Positions 1-8,878 are shown, numbered from the stretch's first letter. The stretch is DNA of 64,000 nucleotides from an uncultured Chryseobacterium sp. (GCA_913775525.1 CAJYLH010000024.1:1-64000); one strand, 5' to 3'. Numbers and translations are program-made. The notes: a model not told the origin generated them from the sequence alone.

Positions 1-438
1 ACGATTTCTAATTCTATTGTATCTTTGCTCAGTACTTTGTACAAGGGATGGGATTTTTTTTGGTTTAGCGACACAAATTTCCTAATCCCTTTTTTTATTT
101 CAAAATGTCAACAGCTTTTTATCAAAAGTCAAGACGACTTCAATAATAAAACATTTATAATAAAAATTTCTGAGAGTTCACAACGCTCAATGCTATAACC
201 TAAAAATTAAGAACGGCAAACATTCCCCTCTTTTGGAGGGGTGGCGAAAATTCAAAGAATTTTTGACGGGGTGGTTTCAGTTGTCTCCTTGATTTAGCCT
301 ATATTATTGCTTAACAACCACCCCATCTCCGGCCTTTGGCCGGAATCCACCCCTCCGACGAGGAGAATTGCGGTTAAGAACAGGAAAGTGTGAGAGTAAG
401 AATATTTCATATGTTTCTGGAGTAAATTTTATTTTGGA
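1..438. other. Non-coding stretch with a palindromic module
   Basis: I see no credible gene here. Positions 1-150 are AT-rich and featureless to me. From 151 a block begins that recurs at 1227-1352, and 224-456 recurs at 950-1183, so most of this stretch belongs to the repeat module described separately. The DUF559 gene on the minus strand ends at 439, so this is its downstream region. Confidence 0.6.
211..385. repeat. DUF559-associated long imperfect palindrome, copy 1
   Basis: About 175 bp forming an imperfect inverted repeat. The left arm holds CCCCTC-TTTT-GGAGGGGTGG and later GACGGGGTGGTTT. The right arm answers with AACCACCCC, an internal small hairpin CCGGCC-TTT-GGCCGG, then CCACCCCTCC and CGGTTAAGAAC. 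The outer ends (AAGAACGGCAAA and GCGGTTAAGAAC) are also roughly complementary. It starts about 50 bp beyond the stop codon of the minus-strand DUF559 gene. Confidence 0.8.
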
Positions 439-861
439 TTAATTAACTTTATAATGTAAAACTATAAAATCCTCCAGGTCTTTCATCACTACACTAATGT
501 TATTCCTCACATTAAAATCTGCGATCCTGAAAACCTTCAGGCCCAAAGATTCAAGATACTTTTGCCTCAATCCATCAGCAACCTGATTATTGTCATGGCT
601 CCAGCCATCAATTTCAATGACCAGCCCAAGAGTCCTTACATAAAAATCAACAATGTAATTTCCAATGATCTTTTGTCGATCAAAATCGATCTTGTGAAAT
701 TCTCTGGCAAGTACCTGTTTCCAGAACAATACCTCACCCAAAAAACCAGCCTTTCGTTTATCTGAAGTAAACTGTTTTAGTTTTGGATTGTATGGTAGGT
801 TTTTTATGTAATTTATTCGGATGGGAATTCCATGGATATAGGTTAAAATACTTTTCATCAT
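439..861 (-). CDS. DUF559 domain protein (Vsr/restriction-endonuclease-like fold)
   Basis: A 140-residue protein matching the DUF559 family in length and motif order. Putative nuclease residues of the PD-(D/E)xK-like core are visible: E43 in GEVLFWK, D72 in IVDFY, the E83-x-D85 pair in VIEIDGWSHD, and H89. Members of this family are related to very-short-patch repair and restriction nucleases. The real substrate of stand-alone copies is unknown. Its 3' end abuts a long palindrome, and its upstream side faces a second copy of that palindrome carrying a duplicate of this gene's last six codons. A role in moving or maintaining the palindrome is inference only. The start is the first of two adjacent ATG codons. 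Confidence 0.85.
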   Translation of the reverse strand: MMKSILTYIHGIPIRINYIKNLPYNPKLKQFTSDKRKAGFLGEVLFWKQVLAREFHKIDFDRQKIIGNYIVDFYVRTLGLVIEIDGWSHDNNQVADGLRQKYLESLGLKVFRIADFNVRNNISVVMKDLEDFIVLHYKVN

Positions 862-949
862 CTACTGTTTTGTGTTTTTTCAAAAATAAAAAATTTCTAA
901 ATAAATTCACTAATCCAATCGGATTAAAAAATATTAGTAATACAAATAT

Positions 950-1183
950 TCCCCTCCTCTAGAGAGGTGACGATTTCAAAGAATTTTTGACAGGTTGGTT
1001 CCGGGATGTTCCCTTGATTTAACCTATTCTTACTTAATAACCACCCCGTCTCCGGCCTTTGGCCGGATCCACCCCTCCGAAGAGGGGAATTGCGGTTAAG
1101 AACAGGAAGAATTGTGAGAATTAGGAAATTTCATATGTTTCTGAAGTAAATTTTTATTTTGGATTAATCAACTTTATAATGCA
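950..1183. repeat. Second copy of the palindromic module with a DUF559 3'-end remnant
   Basis: This block is collinear with 224-456 and within about one base of the same length. It carries the CCCCTC/GAGGTG arm, TTTTTGACAGG, the CCGGCC-TTT-GGCCGG hairpin, CCACCCCTCC and CGGTTAAGAACAGG. It ends at 1166-1183 in the last six codons of a DUF559 gene on the minus strand (HYKVD then stop, against HYKVN in the intact gene). Beyond 1183 the similarity stops, so the rest of that gene copy is missing. Confidence 0.8.
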
Positions 1184-1226
1184 AATTTAATTTTAAGCTA
1201 TTAAATTCATTACATAGAAATAATGA

Positions 1227-1352
1227 ACATTTATAATAAAAATTTCTGGGGATTCACAAAGCTCAATGGGATAAACTAAAAATTAAGAACGGCAAACATT
1301 CCTCTCCGACAAGGAGGGGTGCCGAAAATTCAAAGAATTTTTGACGGGTTTG
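1227..1352. repeat. Third, partial copy of the palindromic module (left half)
   Basis: Collinear with 151-285. Both begin ACATTTATAATAAAAATTTC, continue through TAAAAATTAAGAACGGCAAA, the GGAGGGGTG arm and AATTCAAAGAATTTTTGACGGG, then diverge. The right half of the palindrome is absent here. Confidence 0.75.
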
Positions 1353-1459
1353 GTTTAGAGAATAAATTTGTTTAAATAGATTTTACAATTGAGCTTAAAC
1401 AAACTTTTCAATTAAACAGGGAAATTCGATAACTTTAATCTATTGATTTTTTGACAAAA

Positions 1460-1597
1460 ATGAAGCAAAATACAGAAAACAAAATTCAAATCCTCAAAGA
1501 TGCAATTCAGAAGGGAATCGACAGCGGGATCGCGAAAGATTTTGAAGCTGAAAAACACCTTCAGTCTTTAAAAGACAAAGCGAAAAAGAGCAATTAA
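1460..1597 (+). pseudogene. ParD-like antitoxin remnant (C-terminal part only)
   Basis: A 45-residue reading frame, MKQNTENKIQILKDAIQKGI and onward, resembles the C-terminal half of ParD-family antitoxins, where a helix like LKxAIxxGIxSGxAxxFD is followed by a basic LxxLK tail. Full ParD proteins are about 80 residues with an N-terminal ribbon-helix-helix DNA-binding domain. That half is missing, and an in-frame TAA at 1436-1438 rules out an upstream extension. No ParE toxin gene follows; an AraC gene begins 64 bp downstream. It is most likely a decayed antitoxin gene. It could still be translated as a small protein. Confidence 0.5.
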
Positions 1598-1660
1598 TTA
1601 GGGCCAAAAACAAAACGGGTTAAATTAAATTTATTTATCGTCCTTTAAAAGCATTATGTT

Positions 1661-2428
1661 ATGATACACTCAACAAAAAATCAGTTGGAGTACACCTCGC
1701 TGAAACCTGATGGCGTACTGAAAGACCTCGTGGAAAGCATCTGGATGATGAAGTATCATACGGATGAAACAGAAGGAAGCATGATTGTGCCGGACGGAAA
1801 AATAGATGTAGCATTCTTAGCCATGGAGGACGGAAGTTTTGAGATATTCATATCCGGCATCTTTAACGGTCCGGTGATCAAGCCGCCGTTTCCGAAATCG
1901 ACCATGGGGGTAATGAGCTTTCACCCGATAGCCGCTGAATATATTTTTCAACGGTCCTTTGCAGATTTAAAAAACAACAGGCAAAAACTTCCCGGCGATT
2001 ACTGGGGATTCCGTGCAGAAGATCTTTCGGATTTTAAACACTTTTACAAAAAAGCCTGCGACCGTATTGAATTGCAATTGACAAAAGAAGTGGATCCCCG
2101 CAAACTCAAACTGTTTGAACTGATTTATTCCTTAAAAGGAGCCGTTACGGTAAAAGAACTCGCACAACAGACCGGATGGAGCAGCCGGCAGATCAACCGG
2201 TATTTCAATCATTGGCTGGGGGTTTCCTTAAAATCATACCTCAACATGATCCGTTTTTCAAATTCCATGAAACAACTCAAAAACGGTAATTTCTATCCGG
2301 AACTGAACTATGGTGATCAGTCGCATTTTATCCGGGAGGTAAAGAAATTCTCAGGTGTAAAGCCTACCTTTTTAAATAAAAACGAAAACGACCGATTTAT
2401 CCAATTGAGCATGATGCCTGAAGGCTAA
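1661..2428 (+). CDS. AraC family transcriptional regulator
   Basis: A 255-residue regulator. The N-terminal half (about 1-145) resembles the DUF6597-type sensor found in many Bacteroidota AraC proteins (LKDLVESIWMMKY, IVPDGKIDVAF). The C-terminal half carries two helix-turn-helix motifs: one at about 155-185 (VTVKELAQQTGWSSRQINRYF) and one ending in GDQSHFIREVKKFSGVKPTFL, the usual DQSHFxRxFKxxxGxxP signature. No signal peptide is present, so it is cytoplasmic. A VOC-family gene starts 30 bp downstream and is probably co-transcribed, so that protein or its substrate may be the regulated function. Confidence 0.9.
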   Translation: MIHSTKNQLEYTSLKPDGVLKDLVESIWMMKYHTDETEGSMIVPDGKIDVAFLAMEDGSFEIFISGIFNGPVIKPPFPKSTMGVMSFHPIAAEYIFQRSFADLKNNRQKLPGDYWGFRAEDLSDFKHFYKKACDRIELQLTKEVDPRKLKLFELIYSLKGAVTVKELAQQTGWSSRQINRYFNHWLGVSLKSYLNMIRFSNSMKQLKNGNFYPELNYGDQSHFIREVKKFSGVKPTFLNKNENDRFIQLSMMPEG

Positions 2429-2458
2429 TTTTGTCTTGTTAATCAAACAAAAGAAATC

Positions 2459-2845
2459 ATGAATCTAAATCATATCAATCTGGTCGTGAAAGAGGTAGAT
2501 CAGGCCGTGCATCTGTTTACCCACGGTTTAGGATTCAGCTTAATAGTGAACCGCAGCAGCAAAATGGCCATACTGGAAAACGACCATAACTTCGCCCTGG
2601 TTATTTGGGGACAGGTCCTGAACAAGAAAGAAGAAGTGCCGGAATATCCGGAGAATTTCCATATCGGATTTTATCAGCCGGATAAAGAAGCGGTTTGGGA
2701 ACTGTACAACAAACTCAAAGAGGAAGAAAGTCTGAAACTGGAAGCCGAACCCAGGAAAATCAGGAATACATTCGGGTTTTATTTCTACTTTGAACAATTG
2801 ATGATTGAAATAAGCGTCGATCCGTTTCAGGAAAAGACCGCTTAG
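2459..2845 (+). CDS. VOC superfamily (glyoxalase/bleomycin-resistance-like) protein
   Basis: A 128-residue, single-module vicinal-oxygen-chelate protein. The N-terminal beta-alpha-beta unit (MNLNHINLVVKEVDQAVHLF) and the second half ending in NTFGFYFYFEQLMIEIS fit the family. H5 and E116 (in LMIEIS) are plausible metal ligands. The family covers glyoxalases, dioxygenases and antibiotic-binding proteins, and the sequence alone does not choose among them. It follows an AraC regulator by 30 bp, and a hairpin terminator lies about 50 bp after its stop, so the two genes form a short transcription unit. Confidence 0.85.
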   Translation: MNLNHINLVVKEVDQAVHLFTHGLGFSLIVNRSSKMAILENDHNFALVIWGQVLNKKEEVPEYPENFHIGFYQPDKEAVWELYNKLKEEESLKLEAEPRKIRNTFGFYFYFEQLMIEISVDPFQEKTA

Positions 2846-2896
2846 AATTAAGCTGTAACTTCCATTTCAGCAGATCTTAAATTTAACTAAAACGAG

Positions 2897-2929
2897 CTTC
2901 CATTAAAGTCATTTGATGGAAGTTTTTTT
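2897..2929 (+). terminator. Rho-independent terminator after the AraC-VOC pair
   Basis: The arms CTTCCAT and ATGGAAG form a hairpin at 2897-2922, followed by a run of seven T. Confidence 0.8.
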
Positions 2930-3699
2930 GATGATTGCTTGTCATTAAGTGAATAAGAAAACCCCGGACGGATAATCCCGCTTAATGCTCATCCTGCACA
3001 TCCATTCTTAATCCGACAAAGTATCTCGAGTCTTGCCCGATTTATGGTAGCAGACCCTGTTTTTGGTTAATTTTTTTTCATTAAAATAAGACTTTTGGTG
3101 GTGAAAATGGCCTATAATGTGGTTTCAAAAGCAGAATGTATGAAATTTAAATCATTATATTTATGATATTTATAATTTTGATTTTCAGATATATACATTT
3201 TACTCTTAACAGGTTCAATATCAGTTTGTAAAGGTTTTAAAAAATAAAGTGTAATTTATACATTTATTTAAAATAGAATGTTATATTTGTCTGTAACGGA
3301 ATATGAAATTTTGTTCATAAGGAAATATTATTTCAGATTTATTGAATTTTTTGGGTAAGAATGTGTTTTTTCACAGATGATTTAAAATCATAGTGAGCAT
3401 CCAATAATGAAGGGCTGCATTCGATAATCATTTCCGGGAGTAAATAATAATAAAATAGGCCGATACAACCCCAATCTATAAAATAATATGAATACATAGT
3501 TCCGCTTTGCCTTTTGTATTGAAATGGTTTCAACAAATTATAAGAATACGAAAGGAACATTTCCAACAAATTTGTGTACCGATTTTAGCCTGACTATCCA
3601 ACAGCCAAGAAGGTTTCTCAGTGACAAAACCGATCATTCTGAAACAGATATAAATACGCTTCAGCGGCTTGCTGGAGCTTAACCTAAAACAACAAGACT
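2930..3699. other. Long intergenic region upstream of GH30
   Basis: About 770 bp without a gene I can support. It contains the 19-bp operator plus promoter at 3247-3290. From there to the GH30 start codon at 3700 are roughly 400 bp of AT-rich leader with no recognised riboswitch or gene. A 76-codon minus-strand frame at 3339-3569 shows no family features and was not accepted. Confidence 0.55.
3247..3290 (+). promoter_or_regulatory. Predicted AraR operator and promoter, site 1 (GH30)
   Basis: A 19-bp near-palindrome AAGTGT-AATTTAT-ACATTT at 3247-3265 is followed 16 bp later by the flavobacterial -7 element TATATTTG (3282-3289). The same arrangement occurs upstream of the GH3 and araB genes. 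No clear TTG is seen at -33, where the operator side lies. Confidence 0.75.
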
Positions 3700-6423
3700 A
3701 TGAAAAAACTTGCTCAGCGCATTGCCCTTGCTGCCGTCTGTATCCTTACAGGCATCAGCATTTCCGGGCAGCTTACCACAGTAAGAATCAACAAAAACAC
3801 GACCTATCAGAAAATTACCGGATTCGGCGGATTCGTCTGCAGTCCGCAGTTCGGGTACAACCACATGACGACTTCGGAAATCCAGACCCTTTGGGGAGCC
3901 GGCAGCCAGGGAGGATACAACATCATGAGGCTGTACATCCCGGAAGACAGCAACAACTGGAGTTCCGTACTGGCTACGGCACAGTTGGCCAAATCCATGG
4001 GACTCACCATCTTCGCCAGTCCGTGGACAATGCCTGCCGCCTGGAAAACAAATAACAGTGTGAATGCAGTCTATACCGATGCCAACGGCGTACAGCAGAT
4101 CGGTTACCTGAAAACCGCCAATTACCAGGATTATGCTCTGTATCTGAACAGTTTCGTAACGTATCTGCAAAATAACGGGGTAACGCTGGATTATATTTCC
4201 ATTCAGAACGAGCCCGATGAAATGGCGCAGTACCAGGGATGCATCTGGACACCTACCCAGATTGCCAATTTTGTACGCGATTACGGTCAGCTGATCAACT
4301 GCAAAGTGATTGCTCCTGAAAGCGTAGGCCTTACCGATAATTTCGCCAGTGCCATGCTGAATCAGGCCACCATGGACAATTTTGAAGTCTACGGAGGTCA
4401 CCAGTACGGACTCATGCAGTCCACTTACAAACAGTTTCAGAATTACAACAAAGAAATCTGGCAGACGGAATACCTGATCAACTGGAACCCTTCTACCGGG
4501 ACGCCGCGCGATTTCAGCTGGAACCTGGATGCCTTTAATTTTGCTTCCAGCATCAACAATGCCATGCTTGGAAATGTGAATGCCTGGATCCATTATTCAG
4601 CCAAAAGATATTATGCGCTGATGGGCGACGGAACCAACGGAACAACCACCGGGGTGATGACCAAAAGAGGTTATATTCTTTCGCATTATGCCAAATATAC
4701 GACCGGGAAAACCCGTATCGCCGCGACCTGGGGCGACACGACCGGAATGCTTCAGGGGTCTTCCTACATTTCCCTGGATGGAAATCAGGTAGTACTGATG
4801 GTGATCAATCCTTCGGCAAATGCCTATAACCTGAAGGTGGATCTTCCGTTTTATTCCACATCAGGAACCAAAGTGCTGACCGATGCACAGAACAACATGG
4901 CCACTATGCCGATCACGATGGCTCAGACCTTCCGTCCGGGCGTGACGATCAACGCATCAAGCGTAATGACTTTCGTATTCAATAAGAGTGCGGACCGCCC
5001 GGTGTCAACGATGACCGGAAGCGACATCCGTTACAACAAGATTGAAACCATGACACCAACCAATTCCGCTTTCGGAACAGGGTTTAACATCAGCAATACA
5101 ACGGCAACATTCTCCAATGCCAGTCCGTTGATCAGCACCAATACCACTGCGGCCAACGGCTATTTACAGCTGAATGACCGCTATAATAAAATGGTGCTTC
5201 ATGTAAACAGCTTTACCACAGCAGGACAAAGCTATTCGGACAATACCACATTGTACTACATCAACAGCCAGGGTGTAACGAAATCTTATAATTATGGTAA
5301 GATCACTTTCCCGACGGGCGGTAATTTTGATATTACCCTGGATATTTCAAGACAGGTGTTAACGGACGGATGCAAAGGCATTTTAGGACTGCGAAACTCC
5401 AATTACGGCTCGATACTTACCCTGAATTTAGGCGATGTGTACTTTAACATCGGCAATGAAGTCGCTTCCAAATTCGCCGGAACATATTCTGATGGTGACA
5501 GTAACCTGATGGATGCCCTGGAAAACGGCTATTATACTTCCGTAGATTTTAGGAATACGACCGGGACAAGCTCTGCGAACAACTGGCAGCCCGTGAGTGC
5601 CAATTCCAATAGCATTTATTATGTGCCGGCTTCGGTAACTTCCTCCAACAACAATGTGATTTCCGGAACCAGTGCTGCTAATCTTGTCCTTTCAGACCAG
5701 GGGAAAGATTTTCAGGTTCCGTTTACCTTCAGTGCATCAGCTGCATCGTATTCCCGTACGTTCAACGGATTTGAAATGCTGCTTTTGCCTTTCACGGCAA
5801 ATATTCCTTCCGGGGTAAGTGTGTATCAGTTGACACCGGGTGCTACCGGAATCAGCTGTACAGCCATTACCAACGGAACCGTTCCGGCCAATATACCGGT
5901 ACTGGTAAATGCCACAGGAACCGTTACCTTCCAGGGAACCGGAAATGTTTCCACGCCGAAAGCCATCACCGTCAACCAGATGAACGGCGTCTACAACACC
6001 ATCAAAGTACCGGCCAACAGCTATGTTTTACAGACCGTTAACGGAACTCCGCAATTCTCTAAAGTGGTTACAGGAAGCGAACCAATGATTAATCCTTTCA
6101 GAGCGTATCTTTCCGAGGAAAATACCTACACGGCATCAGTCCTTCCGTTAAGCTTTACGACACTGGCTACCGAAAATCTTCTTGCCGATAAGAATGAACC
6201 TGGCCTTTATCCAAGTCCGGCAAAAAATGAAATTTTCATCGACCTGAAAACTTTGGGCACGGCTTCCATATTCGATGCCAAAGGTAGTCTGGTAATCAGA
6301 GAAACGACGTTACGTTCCGGTAAAAACCGTATCGACATCGGCCATCTTCCTGCAGGAATGTATCTGGTGGAAATTTCCCAATCCGGAAATAAATCCGTTC
6401 AGAAAAAGTTTATTAAACAGTAA
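3700..6423 (+). CDS. GH30 (subfamily 8-like) xylanase with type IX secretion domain
   Basis: A 907-residue secreted enzyme. The signal peptide ends around residue 23. Residues about 25-430 form the GH30 catalytic region: ITGFGGF near 39-45, the acid/base E171 in YISIQNEPD, and the nucleophile E257 in IWQTEY. The stretches SPWTMPAAWKTNNS and MTKRGYILSHYAKYTTG resemble GH30_8 glucuronoxylanases such as Bacillus XynC, so endo-cleavage of glucuronoxylan is the best guess. Residues about 430-820 are Ser/Thr/Asn-rich beta domains I cannot name. The last 80 residues (YPSPAKNEIFIDL, LPAGMYLVEI, KKFIKQ) are a type A T9SS sorting domain, giving cell-surface or secreted location. An operator shared with the arabinose genes lies 410 bp upstream. 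Confidence 0.88.
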   Translation: MKKLAQRIALAAVCILTGISISGQLTTVRINKNTTYQKITGFGGFVCSPQFGYNHMTTSEIQTLWGAGSQGGYNIMRLYIPEDSNNWSSVLATAQLAKSMGLTIFASPWTMPAAWKTNNSVNAVYTDANGVQQIGYLKTANYQDYALYLNSFVTYLQNNGVTLDYISIQNEPDEMAQYQGCIWTPTQIANFVRDYGQLINCKVIAPESVGLTDNFASAMLNQATMDNFEVYGGHQYGLMQSTYKQFQNYNKEIWQTEYLINWNPSTGTPRDFSWNLDAFNFASSINNAMLGNVNAWIHYSAKRYYALMGDGTNGTTTGVMTKRGYILSHYAKYTTGKTRIAATWGDTTGMLQGSSYISLDGNQVVLMVINPSANAYNLKVDLPFYSTSGTKVLTDAQNNMATMPITMAQTFRPGVTINASSVMTFVFNKSADRPVSTMTGSDIRYNKIETMTPTNSAFGTGFNISNTTATFSNASPLISTNTTAANGYLQLNDRYNKMVLHVNSFTTAGQSYSDNTTLYYINSQGVTKSYNYGKITFPTGGNFDITLDISRQVLTDGCKGILGLRNSNYGSILTLNLGDVYFNIGNEVASKFAGTYSDGDSNLMDALENGYYTSVDFRNTTGTSSANNWQPVSANSNSIYYVPASVTSSNNNVISGTSAANLVLSDQGKDFQVPFTFSASAASYSRTFNGFEMLLLPFTANIPSGVSVYQLTPGATGISCTAITNGTVPANIPVLVNATGTVTFQGTGNVSTPKAITVNQMNGVYNTIKVPANSYVLQTVNGTPQFSKVVTGSEPMINPFRAYLSEENTYTASVLPLSFTTLATENLLADKNEPGLYPSPAKNEIFIDLKTLGTASIFDAKGSLVIRETTLRSGKNRIDIGHLPAGMYLVEISQSGNKSVQKKFIKQ

Positions 6424-6452
6424 ATTTAAACCAGGATTATTTTTTATACTTC

Positions 6453-6482
6453 AAAGCCACCATAACCGGTGGCTTTGTTTTT
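6453..6482 (+). terminator. Terminator after GH30
   Basis: The hairpin AAAGCCAC / GTGGCTTT (6453-6476) is followed by a T-rich run, 30 bp after the GH30 stop codon. Confidence 0.8.
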
Positions 6483-6490
6483 TGAAGTTT

Positions 6491-6523
6491 AACCCTCACA
6501 GGTTTTGAAAACCTGTGAGGGTT
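6491..6523. repeat. 33-bp palindrome, copy 1
   Basis: Perfect 15-bp arms (AACCCTCACAGGTTT and its complement) around a 3-base loop TGA. It lies between the convergent GH30 and S41 peptidase genes and may also act as a bidirectional terminator. Confidence 0.85.
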
Positions 6524-6592
6524 TTTTAGCGCTGTCAAGCGTTATAGTTCATTAATAAGGTTGAATGTAAGTCCGATTTACCAGGTGCTGAT

Positions 6593-8311
6593 TTATTTTT
6601 TCTGATCAATCAGTTCCAGTGCTTTTAAAAGAAGAAGATCTTCCTTGTTACGGGTGCTCTGGATCGTGGGACGTACTACGACATCCGGTTTTATACCGAT
6701 ACGCTGGGTTTCCCCTCCGTCCGGATAATAAATACCCAGTCCAGAAAAAATGATCTTATTGCCGTCAGTCAGTTTTATAGATGTTTTATTGCCGTCGGCT
6801 CCTGCGGTCTGGCTGCCTACAAAAATAACATTGGGAACTTTCTTGAAAACCATAGCCCACATTTCCTCCGCACTTACGGTATGTTCATTGATAAGGACGA
6901 CCACCTGTCCCTTGTACGGATCAGGATTCTCTTTTCCTGCAAACTTATACTCTTTATTCACGATATTGTCTACAAAACAAAATCTACCCGGTTGAGTGAA
7001 ATTGGGCTGGGTTTTTATTCCGTATACAACGGGCTTGCTGAGTAAATAATCAAACACTTTAAGCAGGGAACCATTGTCATTGTAGCCGCGCAGGTCAAAA
7101 ACCATCCCTTTGGTATTTTTGTATTGTTCCATCAGGGCAGGGATTTCTGCTCCCTTCAATGATGCAAATTCGAAATACACCTTATCATCTATGGGAAAAC
7201 TTGGGTTTAGACGGCTTTCTTTTTCATTGTACGTTAAATAATTGTAGGTTTTTCCCTTGTATACAAGGTGAAGATCCGGGATTCCGTCTTTATCCCATTC
7301 GTCATCGAAAATACGCTTTGTCCGTTCTACGGTGGTCCGGAACTTTTCCCCGTTCTTATGAATTCCTTCCACTGCAAAGGTTTGCTCATCCCCGCTGAAA
7401 AGATAGCTGTACGCTTCCCGCAGTTCAACAGATTTGTTGGAAAAGGCAAAATACTTTGATCTTTTTGGTATGTTTTTAAGAATAGATTGGCCGTTAATTT
7501 TAGTAATCAGGTCGCCTACTTCAAGACTGGCTTTTTTCATCTTAGCCTCATCCTTTATTCCTGTGATAAGCACCTTATTTTCAACGATCTGAAAAGTAAA
7601 AGGAGAAGAAAGCTTCCCGACTACGTTGTACTGGTAAGTCTTTTTAATTCCGACATGGGTATCCTGAAGCTCAGCAGCAAGCTGCATCACTGCAGATTCG
7701 TAATCTTTTTCGTTATTGATTTTTCTGAATAGGGTAATGTATTTTTTCAGAACCTCATCCCATTGATGGTCAAGCAGGTACTTATAAGGATAAAAATACT
7801 CAACGGCATTCCAGATCCTGAACAGGTCGAGCATTTTAACCTCTTTTGAAAAGGTATCGTAAACTTTTTCATTGGCACTGCTGAAGTAGATACCGCTTTT
7901 AGCCGTATTGGAATAAAATGAACCGACATCGGCCGGTTGATTTACCAGTTTGGTGAGGCGGGTTTTATTTTCAGACGAAATTTTTAATTTGTCAATCCAC
8001 GAAACATCAAAATTCCGGAGGGTAATGCTGTCACATTCATTATCTTTTTCGGCGATCTTATCAAACTTTTGTTGGTCTACCTTGCTCAGCCAATTTTTGA
8101 CAAGTCCGTCGACTCCTTCTTTTGGGCCGGAACGGAAACTTTCCAGCAGAACACCGTCCCAATCGGTTTTTCCCTGCGATACGGCGGGGTGATAATATTT
8201 CATCAATCCCCAGACTTTTCCCATTTGGTACAATTCGCGGTCGGAAAATTTACTCAGCTGGGCAGATAGGGTAGAGGCCATAAAAAATGAGATAAGAACA
8301 ATCGATTTCAT
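6593..8311 (-). CDS. S41 family (C-terminal processing-like) peptidase
   Basis: A 572-residue exported protease. The signal peptide ends near residue 17 (MASTLSAQ). A PDZ-like segment is seen around 245-275 (SLEVGDLITKINGQSI). The tail-specific protease core follows, with GMVFDLRGYNDNGS and the catalytic Ser480 in HTVSAEEMW, then VGSQTAGADGNKT and GIYYPDGGETQRIGIKPDVVV, which are characteristic of S41. The usual lysine partner is not obvious, as in many Bacteroidota members of the family. It is monocistronic and convergent with GH30. Nothing links it to glycan breakdown except position. Confidence 0.88.
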   Translation of the reverse strand: MKSIVLISFFMASTLSAQLSKFSDRELYQMGKVWGLMKYYHPAVSQGKTDWDGVLLESFRSGPKEGVDGLVKNWLSKVDQQKFDKIAEKDNECDSITLRNFDVSWIDKLKISSENKTRLTKLVNQPADVGSFYSNTAKSGIYFSSANEKVYDTFSKEVKMLDLFRIWNAVEYFYPYKYLLDHQWDEVLKKYITLFRKINNEKDYESAVMQLAAELQDTHVGIKKTYQYNVVGKLSSPFTFQIVENKVLITGIKDEAKMKKASLEVGDLITKINGQSILKNIPKRSKYFAFSNKSVELREAYSYLFSGDEQTFAVEGIHKNGEKFRTTVERTKRIFDDEWDKDGIPDLHLVYKGKTYNYLTYNEKESRLNPSFPIDDKVYFEFASLKGAEIPALMEQYKNTKGMVFDLRGYNDNGSLLKVFDYLLSKPVVYGIKTQPNFTQPGRFCFVDNIVNKEYKFAGKENPDPYKGQVVVLINEHTVSAEEMWAMVFKKVPNVIFVGSQTAGADGNKTSIKLTDGNKIIFSGLGIYYPDGGETQRIGIKPDVVVRPTIQSTRNKEDLLLLKALELIDQKK

Positions 8312-8878
8312 ATTCGGATTTGGATTTTGTTATTAGTAAATAAATATTACAATTTTCAAGGCCTTAATTTACTGTATTTTGTGAAATCAGAACCATTTAT
8401 TATTGAAATAAAATTAGGAAGCAGTACAGGTTAAAAATATTCCCTCAAATGACACGAATTTTCACCAATTATTTTGTATAACTGCTTCTTTATTCAGTTT
8501 GCGCAAGTTTAGTTATTTGGATTGAATAATTAGATGAATAGAACGCCCGCTTCATCAGATCAGCTGGCTGATCAAATCTTTGCTCCCTAAACTATGCGTA
8601 AGGAGAATAAGATCTTTGCGTTAAAGAAATTCTCTTGACTCAACTTTACTGAATCATTTCAAGTTTTTATGTTTTAATTTCTATGTCAAAAGTTTTTATC
8701 AGTGAAAACTAACGTTTGAACTTAGCCCATCGGCAATATTCTCAAAAATTAAGTGTTAATTACACATTTATTTAAAAGAGAATCCTATATTTGTGCTTCT
8801 TACAAAGATTACCACAAACCCTTGATGAATTTTAAATGATGAAAAGCTTACACAACGTTTGACCATTGACATTCATAT
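8312..8878. other. Divergent intergenic region between S41 peptidase and GH3
   Basis: About 570 bp. The S41 promoter should lie near 8320-8400 on the minus strand. The GH3 operator and promoter are at 8751-8794. No coding frame or RNA gene is recognised between them. Confidence 0.5.
8751..8794 (+). promoter_or_regulatory. Predicted AraR operator and promoter, site 2 (GH3-GH51)
   Basis: Operator AAGTGT-TAATTAC-ACATTT at 8751-8769, then TATATTTG at 8786-8793 with the same 16-bp gap as site 1. It lies about 85 bp ahead of the GH3 start codon. Confidence 0.8.

Noticed and set aside
3339-3569. 76-codon minus-strand frame in the GH30 leader
   Set aside because: No family resemblance, AT-rich composition, and it lies in the region after a predicted promoter on the other strand.
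3679-4593. 304-codon minus-strand frame opposite GH30
   Set aside because: Fully antisense to a convincing GH30 catalytic domain; its length follows from the codon use of that gene.
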